Positions 42,654 to 51,422 are shown, numbered from the stretch's first letter. The stretch is DNA of 64,000 nucleotides from Streptomyces sp. SN-593 (GCF_016756395.1 NZ_AP018365.1:8373501-8437500), one strand, 5' to 3'. Numbers and translations: made by a program. The notes: generated from the letters alone by a model not told the origin.

Positions 42654-43501
42654 CAGAGCTGCGCCCCCTCGGCGAAGTCCGTCGTCCGCGACAGCGCCTC
42701 CCACGCGCGGATGTCCCCGTCCACGGCCGCACGCCCCGCGCCCACCAGCCGCAGCGCGTCGGAGCCCAGGACGAGGTGGGCCGGCGGCCGCTCGACGGAG
42801 GTGATGTGCACGACCGCCTCCCCGGCCTTCGCCGGGTCGCCCAGTTGGTTCCCGCTCGCCTTCTGCCGTGCCTCGCGGATCGGGGCGAACAGCGCGTCGT
42901 AGTCGTCCACGGTGCGCTCCGCGCGGGTCATGGACCGGCCGGCCCAGTCGGTACGGAAGGACCCCGGCTCGACCGCGGTGACGTGGATGCCGAACTGCGC
43001 GACCTCCTTGCCCAGGGCCTCCAGGACCCCTTCCAGGGCGAACTTGCTGCCGCAGTACGCCGACATGCCGGGCACCGCCATGAGACCGCCCATCGACGTG
43101 ACCGCCATCAGGTGGCCGCGCCGGCGCCGGCGCATGGCGGGCAGCGCGGCCTGGAGCGTGGCCATCGCGCCGAACACGTTGACCTCGAACTGCCGGCGCA
43201 CCTCCGCCAGCGGGGTCTCCTCGAAGGTGCCCTCCAGGCCGTACCCGGCGTTCGCGACGACGACGTCGAGCGGGCCGACGGTGCGCTCCACCTCGTCGAA
43301 GGTGTCGCGGACGGCGCCGTCGTCCGTCACGTCGAGGATGCGGGCGTGGGCGCGCCCGGGCTCCAGCGCCTCGAACGCCGCCCCGTCCCGCTCCGAGCGG
43401 ACCGTGCCGACGACGGTGTGCCCGGCGTGGAGCGCCGCTTCGGCGAACGCCCGGCCGAGGCCGGTGCTGACGCCGGTGATGAGCCAGTTCTGCTGCTGCA
43501 C
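42653..43501 (-). CDS. Classical short-chain dehydrogenase/reductase
   Basis: This 282-residue oxidoreductase has the N-terminal NAD(P) motif TGVSTGLGRAF, NAGYG (about 84-88), the catalytic Ser in VTSMGG and the YCGSK pair (YxxxK). Length and motifs are those of oxidoreductases annotated as SDR family ketoreductases. The GTG start has GGAGGAG immediately upstream. It is followed by, and overlaps, the TetR gene. The substrate is unknown. Confidence 0.88.
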   Translation of the reverse strand: MQQQNWLITGVSTGLGRAFAEAALHAGHTVVGTVRSERDGAAFEALEPGRAHARILDVTDDGAVRDTFDEVERTVGPLDVVVANAGYGLEGTFEETPLAEVRRQFEVNVFGAMATLQAALPAMRRRRRGHLMAVTSMGGLMAVPGMSAYCGSKFALEGVLEALGKEVAQFGIHVTAVEPGSFRTDWAGRSMTRAERTVDDYDALFAPIREARQKASGNQLGDPAKAGEAVVHITSVERPPAHLVLGSDALRLVGAGRAAVDGDIRAWEALSRTTDFAEGAQL

Positions 43502-43886
43502 TGCTCCTCCAGGAGGGTCGTGTGAGGAGCCGGACCGCCCCTCACACGAAAAGTCTACACCGCGTCGATTTTTGTCGTCGTGGTGTCGATTTCGGGGTGC
43601 GGCTGCCCCCGGGGATCGGGGCGCAGCCGCGGCCCGTCGAGGGGGCCGAGCGCGGCGACGTGGCGTACGTGCTGACCCGGGCGGAACGGGCGGAACGGGC
43701 GGCGTGACCCGTTCTCGTACAGCGCGGGCCGGACCCGGGTGGCCCCGCACCCTCCGCCTCGTACGCCGGAGGGCCGCCGCCCGCCCGGGGTGGTCGCCCA
43801 CCGGACGCGGGCGGCACTCCCGGCGGACGTCCCACCGAACAGCCCCGGCGCACATCCCATCGGGCAACCCCGGCGGACGCCCCGGA
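43502..43886. other. Intergenic region: SDR promoter side and degenerate repeats
   Basis: This 385-bp region holds no supported gene. The left part has the SDR promoter candidate (TAGACT on the minus strand, 43549-43554) and the inverted repeat. The middle has GGGCGGAAC repeats (43679-43703), and the right part has a degenerate unit around CCCGGCGGACGCCC (43790-43885). Confidence 0.5.
43518..43549. promoter_or_regulatory. 10-bp inverted repeat upstream of the SDR-TetR operon
   Basis: TCGTGTGAGG (43518-43527) and CCTCACACGA (43540-43549) are exact reverse complements separated by 12 bp. It lies between the likely -10 and the SDR start, where a TetR dimer would block transcription; an mRNA hairpin is the alternative. 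Confidence 0.65.
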
Positions 43887-44816
43887 TCACACGGTGAGGA
43901 CGATCTTGCCCCGGAGGTGGCCGCCGTCGAGCAGTCGGTGCGCGTCGGCGACCCGCTCGAACGGGAACGTCCGCTGCACGTGCACCCGCAGCCTGCCCTG
44001 CTCCACGAGCGCGACGAGCCCGCGCAACCCGACCGGATCGGGGTCGACCGCGATGCCGCTGAAGCGCATGCCGGCCGCCTCGTACCTGGCGACGAGGTCG
44101 GTGTCCTCCTCGGCGACCGCCGTCACGAGGTGGCCGCCCGGCCGGAGCACCGCGAGCGACCGCTCGACGGTGTCGCCGCCGACCGTGTCGAGCACCAGGT
44201 CGATGCCGCGCACCGCCTCGGCGAAGTCGGCCGCCGTGTGGTCGATCACCTCGTCGGCGCCCAACTCCTCCACGAACTCCCGCTTGCCGCCGCCGGCCGT
44301 GGCGACCACGTACGCGCCGAGCGCCTTCGCGATCTGCACGGCGACGTGGCCGACGCCGCCCCCGGCGCCGTGGACCAGGACGCGGTCGCCCTCGGCCACG
44401 CCGCCGAGATCGACCAGGCCCTGCCACGCCGTCAGCCCGACGACCGGCAGCGCCGCGGCCTCGGCGTGCGAGAGCGACGCCGGCTTGCGCGCCAGGTGCA
44501 ACGCCGGCGCGGCCACCATCTCGGCGTAGGCGTTGGCCGCCCGCGGGAACATCGGCATCCCGAACACCTCGTCGCCGGGCCGCAGCCGCCACGTCTGCGG
44601 GGCGTCCGCGACCACGCCGCTGATGTCCCAGCCCAGGACGAACGGCGGCCGGCCGATCAGCGGGAACTCGCCGGCGCGCAGGCGCGCCTCCAGCGGGTTG
44701 AGCCCGATCGCCCTGACATGGACGAGGACCTCGCCCGGGATGGGCCGGGGCTCGGGCGCGTCCACGACGGTGAGCACCTCGGGACCGCCGACCGTCTGCT
44801 GGGTGATGACTCGCAT
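43887..44816 (-). CDS. NADP-dependent quinone oxidoreductase-like MDR enzyme
   Basis: This 309-residue zinc-free medium-chain reductase opens MRVITQQTVGGPEVLTVVDAPEP. The nucleotide motif VLVHGAGGGVGHVAVQIAKALGA (AXXGXXG type) and the NADP-side VATAGGGKREFVEELGADEVIDH are typical of quinone oxidoreductases. No zinc-ligand Cys cluster is present. AGGAG precedes the ATG. It is divergent from an HxlR regulator 83 bp away, an arrangement known for redox-sensing control of quinone reductases. Confidence 0.9.
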   Translation of the reverse strand: MRVITQQTVGGPEVLTVVDAPEPRPIPGEVLVHVRAIGLNPLEARLRAGEFPLIGRPPFVLGWDISGVVADAPQTWRLRPGDEVFGMPMFPRAANAYAEMVAAPALHLARKPASLSHAEAAALPVVGLTAWQGLVDLGGVAEGDRVLVHGAGGGVGHVAVQIAKALGAYVVATAGGGKREFVEELGADEVIDHTAADFAEAVRGIDLVLDTVGGDTVERSLAVLRPGGHLVTAVAEEDTDLVARYEAAGMRFSGIAVDPDPVGLRGLVALVEQGRLRVHVQRTFPFERVADAHRLLDGGHLRGKIVLTV

Positions 44817-44865
44817 GGCTCTCCTGGCTGGGGATCGTGGAAAGGGGGGAGGACGTCCAGGCTAG

Positions 44866-44881
44866 GTTTCCGACAGGAACC
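44866..44881. promoter_or_regulatory. Imperfect inverted repeat in the oxidoreductase/HxlR divergent promoter
   Basis: GTTTCC-GACA-GGAACC has five of six paired positions. It lies beside the likely -10 of the oxidoreductase (TAGCCT on the minus strand, 44859-44864) and upstream of the HxlR -10 (TACCTT, 44888-44893). It is a candidate HxlR operator. Confidence 0.5.
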
Positions 44882-44899
44882 GGCAGGTACCTTGGGGCC

Positions 44900-45244
44900 A
44901 TGAGCGGTTACGGTCCCGGTGGCCAGTTCCTCGCCGACTGCCCGGCGCGCCTCGCGGTCGAGTTGATCGCCGACAAGTGGACGGTGGTCGTGCTCGCGGG
45001 CCTCAGCCGCGGCCCGGTGCGCCACGGCGAGCTGATCGACCTGATCGGCGGCATCTCCCGCAAGGTGCTCACCCAGACGCTCCGTCGGCTCCAGGCGCAC
45101 GGCCTCGTCCGCCGCCACGCCCACACCGAGGCGCCGCCCCGCGTCGAGTACGAGCTGACCGCGCTCGGGGCGACGCTGGCCGAGCCCATCCACGTGCTGG
45201 CCGAGTGGGCGCGGGCGAACGGCGAGGCGGTGCTCGACGCCTAG
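44900..45244 (+). CDS. HxlR-family (DUF24) transcriptional regulator
   Basis: This is a 114-residue winged-helix regulator. FLADCPARLAVELIADKWTVVVL carries a Cys at residue 14, the position that senses quinones or oxidants in YodB, HypR and QorR. GISRKVLTQTLRRLQAHGLVRR is the recognition helix. TACCTT lies 6 nt before the ATG without a Shine-Dalgarno, so the mRNA is probably leaderless. The divergent quinone oxidoreductase is its obvious target; in Corynebacterium, QorR controls qor2 in the same way. Confidence 0.88.
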   Translation: MSGYGPGGQFLADCPARLAVELIADKWTVVVLAGLSRGPVRHGELIDLIGGISRKVLTQTLRRLQAHGLVRRHAHTEAPPRVEYELTALGATLAEPIHVLAEWARANGEAVLDA

Positions 45245-45424
45245 GACGCCGCCCCCGGGCAGGTCGACCACCACGGCTGAGCCGCCCCACGCCGCCCCGT
45301 GCCTCCTCACCCGGACGGGGCCGGTCGGGCTGAACGGTGCCGGTCACCGCGGTGACCGCGCACAAGCGGTGCGCACGCCGGACGCATCCCCACCCGATTG
45401 CCGTCACGACCTTGACGCCCTCGC

Positions 45425-45438
45425 TGTGAACGCTAACA
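45425..45438. promoter_or_regulatory. Operator 1 of the arabinose regulon
   Basis: TGTGAACGCTAACA, 26 bp before the LacI-type start, resembles the sites before araD and before the ABC genes (consensus TGTTAGCGCTCACA or its complement). It implies autoregulation of the repressor. Confidence 0.75.
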
Positions 45439-45464
45439 ATGACCTCGTCACCGATCGGAGGGTC

Positions 45465-46526
45465 ATGTCGCAGACTGCGGAGAGCGCCGGAAGGCGAAGG
45501 GCGCCCACGATGGCGGACGTCGCCCAACTGGCCGGAGTGTCACACCAGACGGTCTCCCGGGTGCTGAGCAACCACCCGAACGTGCGGGAGTCGACCCGGG
45601 CCGACGTGCAGCGGGCGATCGAGGAGCTGGGCTACCGCCGCAACTCCTCGGCGCGCGCGCTGGTGACCCGCCGGACGCTGACCCTGGGCGTCGTGGCGTG
45701 CAACCCCACGCTGTTCGGCCCGTCGAGCACCCTGTTCGGACTGGAGGAGGCCGCCCGCGAGGAGGGCTACATGGTCTCCGCGGTCACCCTGCGCCGCTAC
45801 ACCGCGGCCGCGCTGCGCGAGGCCATCGACCACCTCAGCGAGTGGGGGGTGGAGGGCATCGTGGTGATAGTGCCGCACCGCGACGCCGTCAGCGCCCTCG
45901 CCGAACTGAAGCTGCCGTTCCCGGTGGTGACCGTGGAGGGCGGGCACTCGCTGCCCATACCGGGGGTCTCGGTCGACCAGCGGCTCGGGGCGCGCCTGGT
46001 CACCAGCCATCTGCTGGCCGCCGGGCACAGCACCGTGTGGCATGTCGCGGGGCCGCCGAGCTGGTTCGAGGCCGAGGCCCGCGCCGTCGGCTGGCGCGCG
46101 ACGCTGGAGGAGGCCGGCGCCGAGGTGCCCGAGCCGCTGATCGGCGACTGGACGCCGCTGTCGGGGTACCGCGCGGGGCAGGAACTGGCCGGCCGGGTCG
46201 TCGCGCGCGGCGCGCGCCCGGGCGCCACCGGCCTGTCGGCGGTCTTCGTGGCGAACGACCAGATGGCGCTGGGGGTGTTGCGGGCCTTCCGCGAGGCCGG
46301 GCTCTCGGTGCCCGGCCAGGTGGCGATCGCCGGGTTCGACGACATCCCCGAGGCCGAGTACTTCGCGCCGCCGCTCACGACGGTGCGCCAGGACTTCACC
46401 GCCGTCGGCCAGGCCAGCATCCGGCTGCTGGTCAGCCGGCTGGAGGAGGGGGCGGCCGGTGGCGACGACGAGCGCGTGGTGATCGAGCCGCGGCTGATCG
46501 TCCGCCGCAGCAGCACCCCGTCCTGA
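45465..46526 (+). CDS. LacI-family repressor of the arabinose cluster
   Basis: This is a 353-residue LacI/GalR regulator. The HTH is at about 15-40 (TMADVAQLAGVSHQTVSRVLSNHPNV), followed by a hinge and a sugar-binding domain (LTLGVVACNPTLFGPSSTLFGLEEAAREEGY; DQMALGVLRAFREAGLSVPGQVAIAGFDDIPEAEYFAPPLTTVRQDF). GGAGG precedes the ATG at 45465. It leads the araB-araD-araA genes and the ABC importer, and related operators lie before it, before araD and before the ABC operon. It is a LacI-type, not AraC-type, arabinose regulator; the effector is inferred as L-arabinose. Confidence 0.9.
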   Translation: MSQTAESAGRRRAPTMADVAQLAGVSHQTVSRVLSNHPNVRESTRADVQRAIEELGYRRNSSARALVTRRTLTLGVVACNPTLFGPSSTLFGLEEAAREEGYMVSAVTLRRYTAAALREAIDHLSEWGVEGIVVIVPHRDAVSALAELKLPFPVVTVEGGHSLPIPGVSVDQRLGARLVTSHLLAAGHSTVWHVAGPPSWFEAEARAVGWRATLEEAGAEVPEPLIGDWTPLSGYRAGQELAGRVVARGARPGATGLSAVFVANDQMALGVLRAFREAGLSVPGQVAIAGFDDIPEAEYFAPPLTTVRQDFTAVGQASIRLLVSRLEEGAAGGDDERVVIEPRLIVRRSSTPS

Positions 46527-46904
46527 CCCGCAGGCCGGCGGCCCCTGACAGCCGCCGGTCCGCGGTGGGGGACGGGGTGCCGCCGCGGCGGACGCGGGCC
46601 CGGGCGGGCCACCGGAGCGGGAGCGGCGTACGGCGGCCCCGCTCCGGTGGCCCGCACGGGGGGAGGCAGCGGCTCGTGCGCCGAGGGCGTCCCGTCCCGG
46701 CCCGCCCGAGGGCCCTTCCACCCGGCAACCACCCGGTCCCGACGACCCGCCCGGTCCCGTCCCGACGACCCGTCCGGTACCGGGGCCCCGGCCCACGACC
46801 CCGCCCCGAACCACCTCGTCCCGAACCACCTCGTCCCTACCCGACCCGAGCAGCCGCCGGGCGCCCCGCCCGCGCCCGGCGCCCTCGTACGACTGGAGGC
46901 AGAG
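46527..46904. other. Intergenic region lacI-araB with hairpin and tandem repeats
   Basis: This stretch contains a 17-bp perfect hairpin (46605-46654), a near-direct repeat of CCGGTCCCGACGACCCG type (46733-46773), and two perfect tandem copies of CCCGAACCACCTCGT (46805-46819, 46820-46834). I find no copy of the arabinose operator directly before araB, and no gene. Confidence 0.6.
46605..46654. terminator. Hairpin between lacI-type gene and araB
   Basis: CGGGCCACCGGAGCGGG (46605-46621) pairs perfectly with CCCGCTCCGGTGGCCCG (46638-46654), a 17-bp stem with a 16-nt loop, 78 bp after the repressor stop. It probably uncouples repressor and araB expression. Confidence 0.75.
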
Positions 46905-48569
46905 ATGACCACCGACCCACCCGCCGTGACCGTCGGCATCGACTTCGGGACGCTCTCCGGCCGAGCCCTCGTCGTCGCCGTGGAGGACGGGCGCGAGCTG
47001 GGCAGCGCGGTGCACGAGTACCCCCACGGGGTGCTGGCCCACGCGCTGCCCGGCGGTCGCGCCCTGCCGCCGGACTGGGCCCTCCAGGTGCCCCAGGACT
47101 GGCGGGACGTGCTGCGCTCCGCGGTGCCGCGCGCGCTGGCCGCCGCGGGGGTGCGACCGGAGCAGGTCGTGGGTGTCGGCACCGACTTCACCTCCTGCAC
47201 GGTGCTGCCCGCCACCGCCGAGGGCGTCCCGCTCAGCGAACTGCCGCACCTCGCCGACCGGCCGCACGCCTATCCGAAGCTGTGGCGGCACCACGCCGCT
47301 CAGCCCGAGGCCGACCTCATCGTCGAACAGGCCCTGAAGAGCGACCAGGCGTGGCTGCGCCGCTACGGCGGGAAGATCTCCAGCGAGTGGCAGTACGCCA
47401 AGGCGCTCCAGGTGCTGCGCGAGGACCCGGAGGTCTACGCCGCCGCCGACCGGTGGATCGAGGCGGCCGACTGGATCGTGTGGCAGCTCACCGGGGCGGA
47501 GAGCCGCAACCCCTGCACCGCCGGCTACAAGGGCATCCGGCAGGACGGCCGCTACCCCGACGCGGAGTTCCTCGCCTCGCTGCACCCGCGGTTCGCGGAC
47601 TTCACCGCCAAGCTGGAGCACCCGCTCGCGCAGCTCGGCGCGGCGGCCGGCGGCCTCACGGCCCAGGCGGCGCAGTGGACCGGTCTGCGGCCCGGGACAC
47701 CGGTGGCGGTCGGCAACGTGGACGCCCACGTCACGTCGTCGGCGGCCCAGGCGCTCGACCCCGGCCACATGCTGGCCATCATGGGCACCTCGACCTGCCA
47801 CATCATGAACTCCGACGTCCTGGGGGAGGTCCCGGGCATGTGCGGGGTGGTGAAGGACGGCGTGGTCCCGGGCCTGTGGGGCTACGAGGCCGGCCAGAGC
47901 GGCGTCGGCGACCTCTTCGCCTGGGCGGTGCGGACCGCGAACCCGTACCCGTACGAGGAGGAGGCGCGCCGGCGCGGCGTCTCCGCGCACGAGCTGCTCA
48001 CCGAGAAGGCCGCGGCCCAGGCCGTGGGCGCGCACGGCCTGGTCGCGCTGGACTGGCACAGCGGCAACCGCTCGGTGCTGGTGGACCACCACCTGTCGGG
48101 GCTGCTGGTCGGGTTGACCCTCGACACCCGGCCCGAGGACGTCTACCGGGCCCTGATCGAGGCGACCGCGTTCGGCGCCCGCACGATCGTGGAGGCGTTC
48201 GAGCAGGCCGGGGTGCCGGTGACCGAGTTCACCGCGGCCGGCGGGCTGCTGCGCAACCGCTTCCTCATGCAGACCTACAGCGACGTGCTGGGGCGCCCGG
48301 TCAACCTGCTCGGCTCCGACCAGGGGCCGGCGCTCGGCTCGGCCATCCACGCCGCCGTGGCCGCCGGCGCGCACCCCGACATCCGTGCCGCCTCGGCCGC
48401 GATGGGCCGGATCGAGCGCCGTGCCTACCTGCCGGACCCGGCCCGCGCGGCCGCCTACGACCGCCTGTACGCCGAGTACCGCGAGCTGCACGACCATTTC
48501 GGGCGGGGCGGCAGCGGCGCGATGCACCGCCTGCGCGCGTTGCGCGACGAGGCGGCGGCCGCGTCCTGA
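46905..48569 (+). CDS. araB: L-ribulokinase
   Basis: This 554-residue FGGY-family kinase phosphorylates L-ribulose to L-ribulose 5-phosphate. TVGIDFGTLSGRALVV is the N-terminal phosphate-binding loop. GTDFTSCTVLP, WRHHAAQPEAD, GKISSEWQYAKALQVL, MGTSTCHIMNSD and AAGGLLRNRFLMQTYSDVL are characteristic of AraB. GGAGGC precedes the ATG. It is followed by araD and araA on the same strand. Length is typical. Confidence 0.95.
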   Translation: MTTDPPAVTVGIDFGTLSGRALVVAVEDGRELGSAVHEYPHGVLAHALPGGRALPPDWALQVPQDWRDVLRSAVPRALAAAGVRPEQVVGVGTDFTSCTVLPATAEGVPLSELPHLADRPHAYPKLWRHHAAQPEADLIVEQALKSDQAWLRRYGGKISSEWQYAKALQVLREDPEVYAAADRWIEAADWIVWQLTGAESRNPCTAGYKGIRQDGRYPDAEFLASLHPRFADFTAKLEHPLAQLGAAAGGLTAQAAQWTGLRPGTPVAVGNVDAHVTSSAAQALDPGHMLAIMGTSTCHIMNSDVLGEVPGMCGVVKDGVVPGLWGYEAGQSGVGDLFAWAVRTANPYPYEEEARRRGVSAHELLTEKAAAQAVGAHGLVALDWHSGNRSVLVDHHLSGLLVGLTLDTRPEDVYRALIEATAFGARTIVEAFEQAGVPVTEFTAAGGLLRNRFLMQTYSDVLGRPVNLLGSDQGPALGSAIHAAVAAGAHPDIRAASAAMGRIERRAYLPDPARAAAYDRLYAEYRELHDHFGRGGSGAMHRLRALRDEAAAAS

Positions 48570-48589
48570 TCCGCTCGCACCACCGTGTT

Positions 48590-48623
48590 GTTAGCGCTCA
48601 CCCCTGTTTGTTAACGCTCACCC
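48590..48623. promoter_or_regulatory. Operators 2 and 3 of the arabinose regulon, before araD
   Basis: TGTTAGCGCTCACC (48590-48603) and TGTTAACGCTCACC (48610-48623) are tandem sites 20 bp apart, i.e. about two helical turns, with a further half-site ACGCTCACC following. They lie 26-59 bp before the araD start and suggest a second promoter for araDA. Confidence 0.8.
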
Positions 48624-48648
48624 ACGCTCACCCACCTGCGAGGTCCGA

Positions 48649-49416
48649 ATGGCCATGAGCAGCAACCCCCGGCAGCAGCAGCGGCGACGGGAACGGGAAC
48701 AGCAGCAGGAACCCCACGGGCGGCGGCCAGGGCCCGACGTCGCCGACCTGCGCCGCCAGGTCAGCGACCTGCACGGCGAACTGGTCCGCTACCAGCTCGT
48801 GGTGTGGACGGCCGGCAACGTGTCGGGGCGGGTGCCCGGGCACGACCTGTTCGTGATCAAGCCGAGCGGTGTGGACTACGACCGCCTCTCGCCCGACGCC
48901 ATGATCGTGTGCGACCTCGACGGGAACGTGGTCGAGGGCGAGTTGGCGCCGTCGTCCGACACCGCCGCCCACGCCTACGTCTACCGGCACATGCCCGAGG
49001 TCGGCGGTGTGGTGCACACGCACTCCACGTACGCGTGCGCGTGGGCCGCGCGCGGCGAGCCGGTGCCGTGCGTACTGACCGCGATGGCCGACGAGTTCGG
49101 CGCCGAGATACCGGTCGGGCCGTTCGCGATGATCGGCGACGACTCGATCGGCAGGGGCATCGTCGAGACGCTGGCCGGCCACCGGTCCCCGGCGGTGCTG
49201 ATGCAGAACCACGGGGTGTTCACGGTCGGCGCCGACGCCCGGGCCGCCGTGAAGGCCGCCGTCATGTGCGAGGACGTCGCGCGCAGCGTGCACATCTCCC
49301 GCCAGCTCGGCGTCCCGCTGTCCATCGACCCCGCCGCGATCGACCGGCTGCACGACCGCTACCAGAACGTGTACGGCCAGCAGGGGCCGTCCGTCGGCAA
49401 GGAGTCCCAGGCATGA
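48649..49416 (+). CDS. araD: L-ribulose-5-phosphate 4-epimerase
   Basis: This 255-residue class II aldolase-fold epimerase converts L-ribulose 5-phosphate to D-xylulose 5-phosphate. TAGNVSGRVPGHDLFVIKPSGVDYD binds phosphate, VHTHSTYACAWAARG holds two zinc His, and MQNHGVFTVG the third. A 27-residue Gln/Arg-rich N-terminal tail is extra compared with E. coli AraD. GAGG precedes the ATG, and its TGA overlaps the araA start (ATGA). Confidence 0.93.
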   Translation: MAMSSNPRQQQRRREREQQQEPHGRRPGPDVADLRRQVSDLHGELVRYQLVVWTAGNVSGRVPGHDLFVIKPSGVDYDRLSPDAMIVCDLDGNVVEGELAPSSDTAAHAYVYRHMPEVGGVVHTHSTYACAWAARGEPVPCVLTAMADEFGAEIPVGPFAMIGDDSIGRGIVETLAGHRSPAVLMQNHGVFTVGADARAAVKAAVMCEDVARSVHISRQLGVPLSIDPAAIDRLHDRYQNVYGQQGPSVGKESQA

Positions 49417-50918
49417 CATCGCCCGCCGCACCCGAGATATGGTTCCTCACCGGCAGCCAGGGGCTGTACGGGGACGACACCCTCGCGCAGGTCGCCGAGC
49501 AGTCCGCGGACATCTGCGCCCGGCTCGCCGCCGCCCCGGACGCCCCGGTCCGTACCGTGTGGAAGCCGGTGCTCACCGACGCCGCGGCGATCACCGAGGT
49601 GGTGCTCGCCGCCAACTCCGCGCCGCAGTGCGTCGGACTGGTGGCCTGGATGCACACGTTCTCGCCCGCCAAGATGTGGATCGCCGGGCTGGACCTGCTG
49701 CGCAAGCCGCTGCTGCACCTGCACACCCAGGCCAACGTCGAACTGCCGTGGTCCACCATCGACATGGACTTCATGAACCTCAACCAGGCCGCCCACGGCG
49801 ACCGCGAGTTCGGGTACATCCAGTCCAGGATCGGCGTCGCCCGCAAGACGGTCGCCGGCCACGTCTCCGACCCCGGGGTGCTCGCCCGCATCCACGCCTG
49901 GATGCGTGCCGCCCGCGGATACGGCGCCATGCGCACCCTGCGGCTGGCCCGGTTCGGCGACAACATGCGCGACGTGGCCGTGACCGAGGGCGACAAGGTC
50001 GAGGCGCAGTTGCGGCTCGGCGTGTCCGTCAACACCTACGGCGTCAACGACCTGGTGGCGGCGGTGGACGCGGTGGACGCCGCCGCGGTCGGCGAGTTGG
50101 CCGCACGGTACGCCGACGACTACCGGCTCGCTCCCGAACTCGCCGCGGGGGGAGACCGGCACGACTCCCTGCGGTACGCCGCCCGGATCGAGTTGGGACT
50201 GCGGTCCTTCCTCGACGACGGCGGGTTCGGCGCGTTCACCACCAACTTCGAGGACCTGGGCGGGCTGCGGCAGCTCCCCGGGCTCGCGGTGCAGCGGCTG
50301 ATGGCGGACGGCTACGGCTTCGGCGGCGAGGGCGACTGGAAGACGTCCGCGCTGCTGTACGCGCTCAAGGCGGCGGGGACCGGCCGGGCGGGCGGCAGTT
50401 CGTTCATGGAGGACTACACCTACCACCTGGCGCCGGGCAGCGAACTCATCCTGGGCGCCCACATGCTGGAGGTCTGCCCGAGCATCGCCGCGGACCGGCC
50501 GAGCTGCGAGATCCACCCGCTGTCCATCGGGGGCCGCGAGGACCCGGTGCGCCTGGTCTTCGACGCCGCGCCCGGGCCCGCCGTCGTGGTCGGACTGGCC
50601 GACGTCGGCGACCGGTTCCGGCTGGTGGCGAACCGGATCGACGTGGTGGCCCCGGTGGAGCCGCTGCCCAGGCTTCCCGTCGCGCGCGCGGTCTGGCGTC
50701 CGACGCCGGACCTGCGCACGTCGACCGAGGCGTGGCTGACCGCGGGCGGGCCGCACCACACGGTGCTGTCCACCGCGGTCGGCACCGAGGAGCTGGCCGA
50801 CCTCGCCGACATGCTCCGCACCGAGTTGCTGCTCATCGACGAGGGCACCGACATCCGCCAGTTCGCCAAGGAGATCCGCTGGAACCAGGCGTACTACAAG
50901 CTCGCCGGGGGGCTGTGA
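49413..50918 (+). CDS. araA: L-arabinose isomerase
   Basis: This 501-residue enzyme converts L-arabinose to L-ribulose. It starts EIWFLTGSQGLYGDDTL. MHTFSPAKMWIAGLDLLRKPLLHLHTQAN, YGFGGEGDWKTSALLYALK (metal ligand Glu), FMEDYTYHLAPGSELILGAHMLEVCPSIA (Glu and His ligands) and EIHPLSIGGREDPVRLVF match AraA throughout. It is translationally coupled to araD by a 4-bp overlap. Confidence 0.96.
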   Translation: MTSPAAPEIWFLTGSQGLYGDDTLAQVAEQSADICARLAAAPDAPVRTVWKPVLTDAAAITEVVLAANSAPQCVGLVAWMHTFSPAKMWIAGLDLLRKPLLHLHTQANVELPWSTIDMDFMNLNQAAHGDREFGYIQSRIGVARKTVAGHVSDPGVLARIHAWMRAARGYGAMRTLRLARFGDNMRDVAVTEGDKVEAQLRLGVSVNTYGVNDLVAAVDAVDAAAVGELAARYADDYRLAPELAAGGDRHDSLRYAARIELGLRSFLDDGGFGAFTTNFEDLGGLRQLPGLAVQRLMADGYGFGGEGDWKTSALLYALKAAGTGRAGGSSFMEDYTYHLAPGSELILGAHMLEVCPSIAADRPSCEIHPLSIGGREDPVRLVFDAAPGPAVVVGLADVGDRFRLVANRIDVVAPVEPLPRLPVARAVWRPTPDLRTSTEAWLTAGGPHHTVLSTAVGTEELADLADMLRTELLLIDEGTDIRQFAKEIRWNQAYYKLAGGL

Positions 50919-51193
50919 GGGCGCCTCCGCGCGACCGGCGCCCGTCCGGCCCCCCGTCCGGTCGCCCGTCCGGCTCACCCGTCGGTCCCGCCGCGTCGGG
51001 CCCCTGCGACGGCCCACCCGTGGCGGTTTGTGGACCCGGGCGTGCATGTGCGCGTACACGATTTCCCCCGTCAGGACCCGGCCCGCCGTGGGTGGTCGGG
51101 GCCGGGCGGGGGCGTGTGCGCGCGTTTCGGCGTGTCCGCCGCGACGTGGGGCGACCCGTCGGCGATCCGCGCCGTTTTTCTCGGCTCAACATC

Positions 51194-51221
51194 TTGACGG
51201 TGATTCCGTGAGCGCTAACAC
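51194..51221 (+). promoter_or_regulatory. Promoter of the ABC operon overlapping operator 4
   Basis: The -35 TTGACG (51194-51199), 16-bp spacer and -10 TAACAC (51216-51221) overlap the operator GTGAGCGCTAACA (51208-51220). Repressor binding would occlude RNA polymerase. Confidence 0.7.
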
Positions 51222-51370
51222 TCTATGGCGGCGGGTGACAGGAGCCCGTCACGACTGGTGTAGACGGTTCGGGCCCTTGCGGCTGTGAACGTCGACCGCT
51301 CCGCCCGGTGGTGCGGGCTGCGCCGGGATGGCGCGGCTCTCGCTCCGCGGAAGTGATCCACACAGTGGAT

Positions 51371-51384
51371 TGTTAGCGCTCTCA
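51371..51384. promoter_or_regulatory. Operator 5 of the arabinose regulon
   Basis: TGTTAGCGCTCTCA lies 39 bp before the binding-protein start and about 150 bp downstream of operator 4, so looping or roadblock repression is possible. Confidence 0.72.
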
Positions 51385-51422
51385 ATGACCGGAAGGTCAC
51401 CGTCCGAACAGGAAGTTCGCCC

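Larger units (their letters stand above)
50919..51422. other. Intergenic region araA - ABC importer
   Basis: This 504-bp region starts with CCCGTCCGG repeats and a GCGACCGG/CCGGTCGC hairpin (about 50932-50987), a possible terminator. The promoter and two operators of the ABC operon follow at 51194-51384. No gene is supported. Confidence 0.55.

Noticed and set aside
43522..43707. 61-codon plus-strand frame upstream of the SDR gene
   Set aside because: It overlaps the SDR promoter and the inverted repeat, has no ribosome site, and resembles no known small protein.
46733..46834. CRISPR-like array between the lacI-type gene and araB
   Set aside because: Only two copies each of 15-17-bp repeats with no spacers of constant length; these are simple tandem duplications.
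45540..48658. Open frames of nearly 1000 codons on both strands across the arabinose genes
   Set aside because: They are high-GC shadows in other frames. The lacI-type, araB and araD genes on the plus strand have clear family motifs and ribosome sites, while the shadows read as Arg/Gly/Pro-rich sequence.
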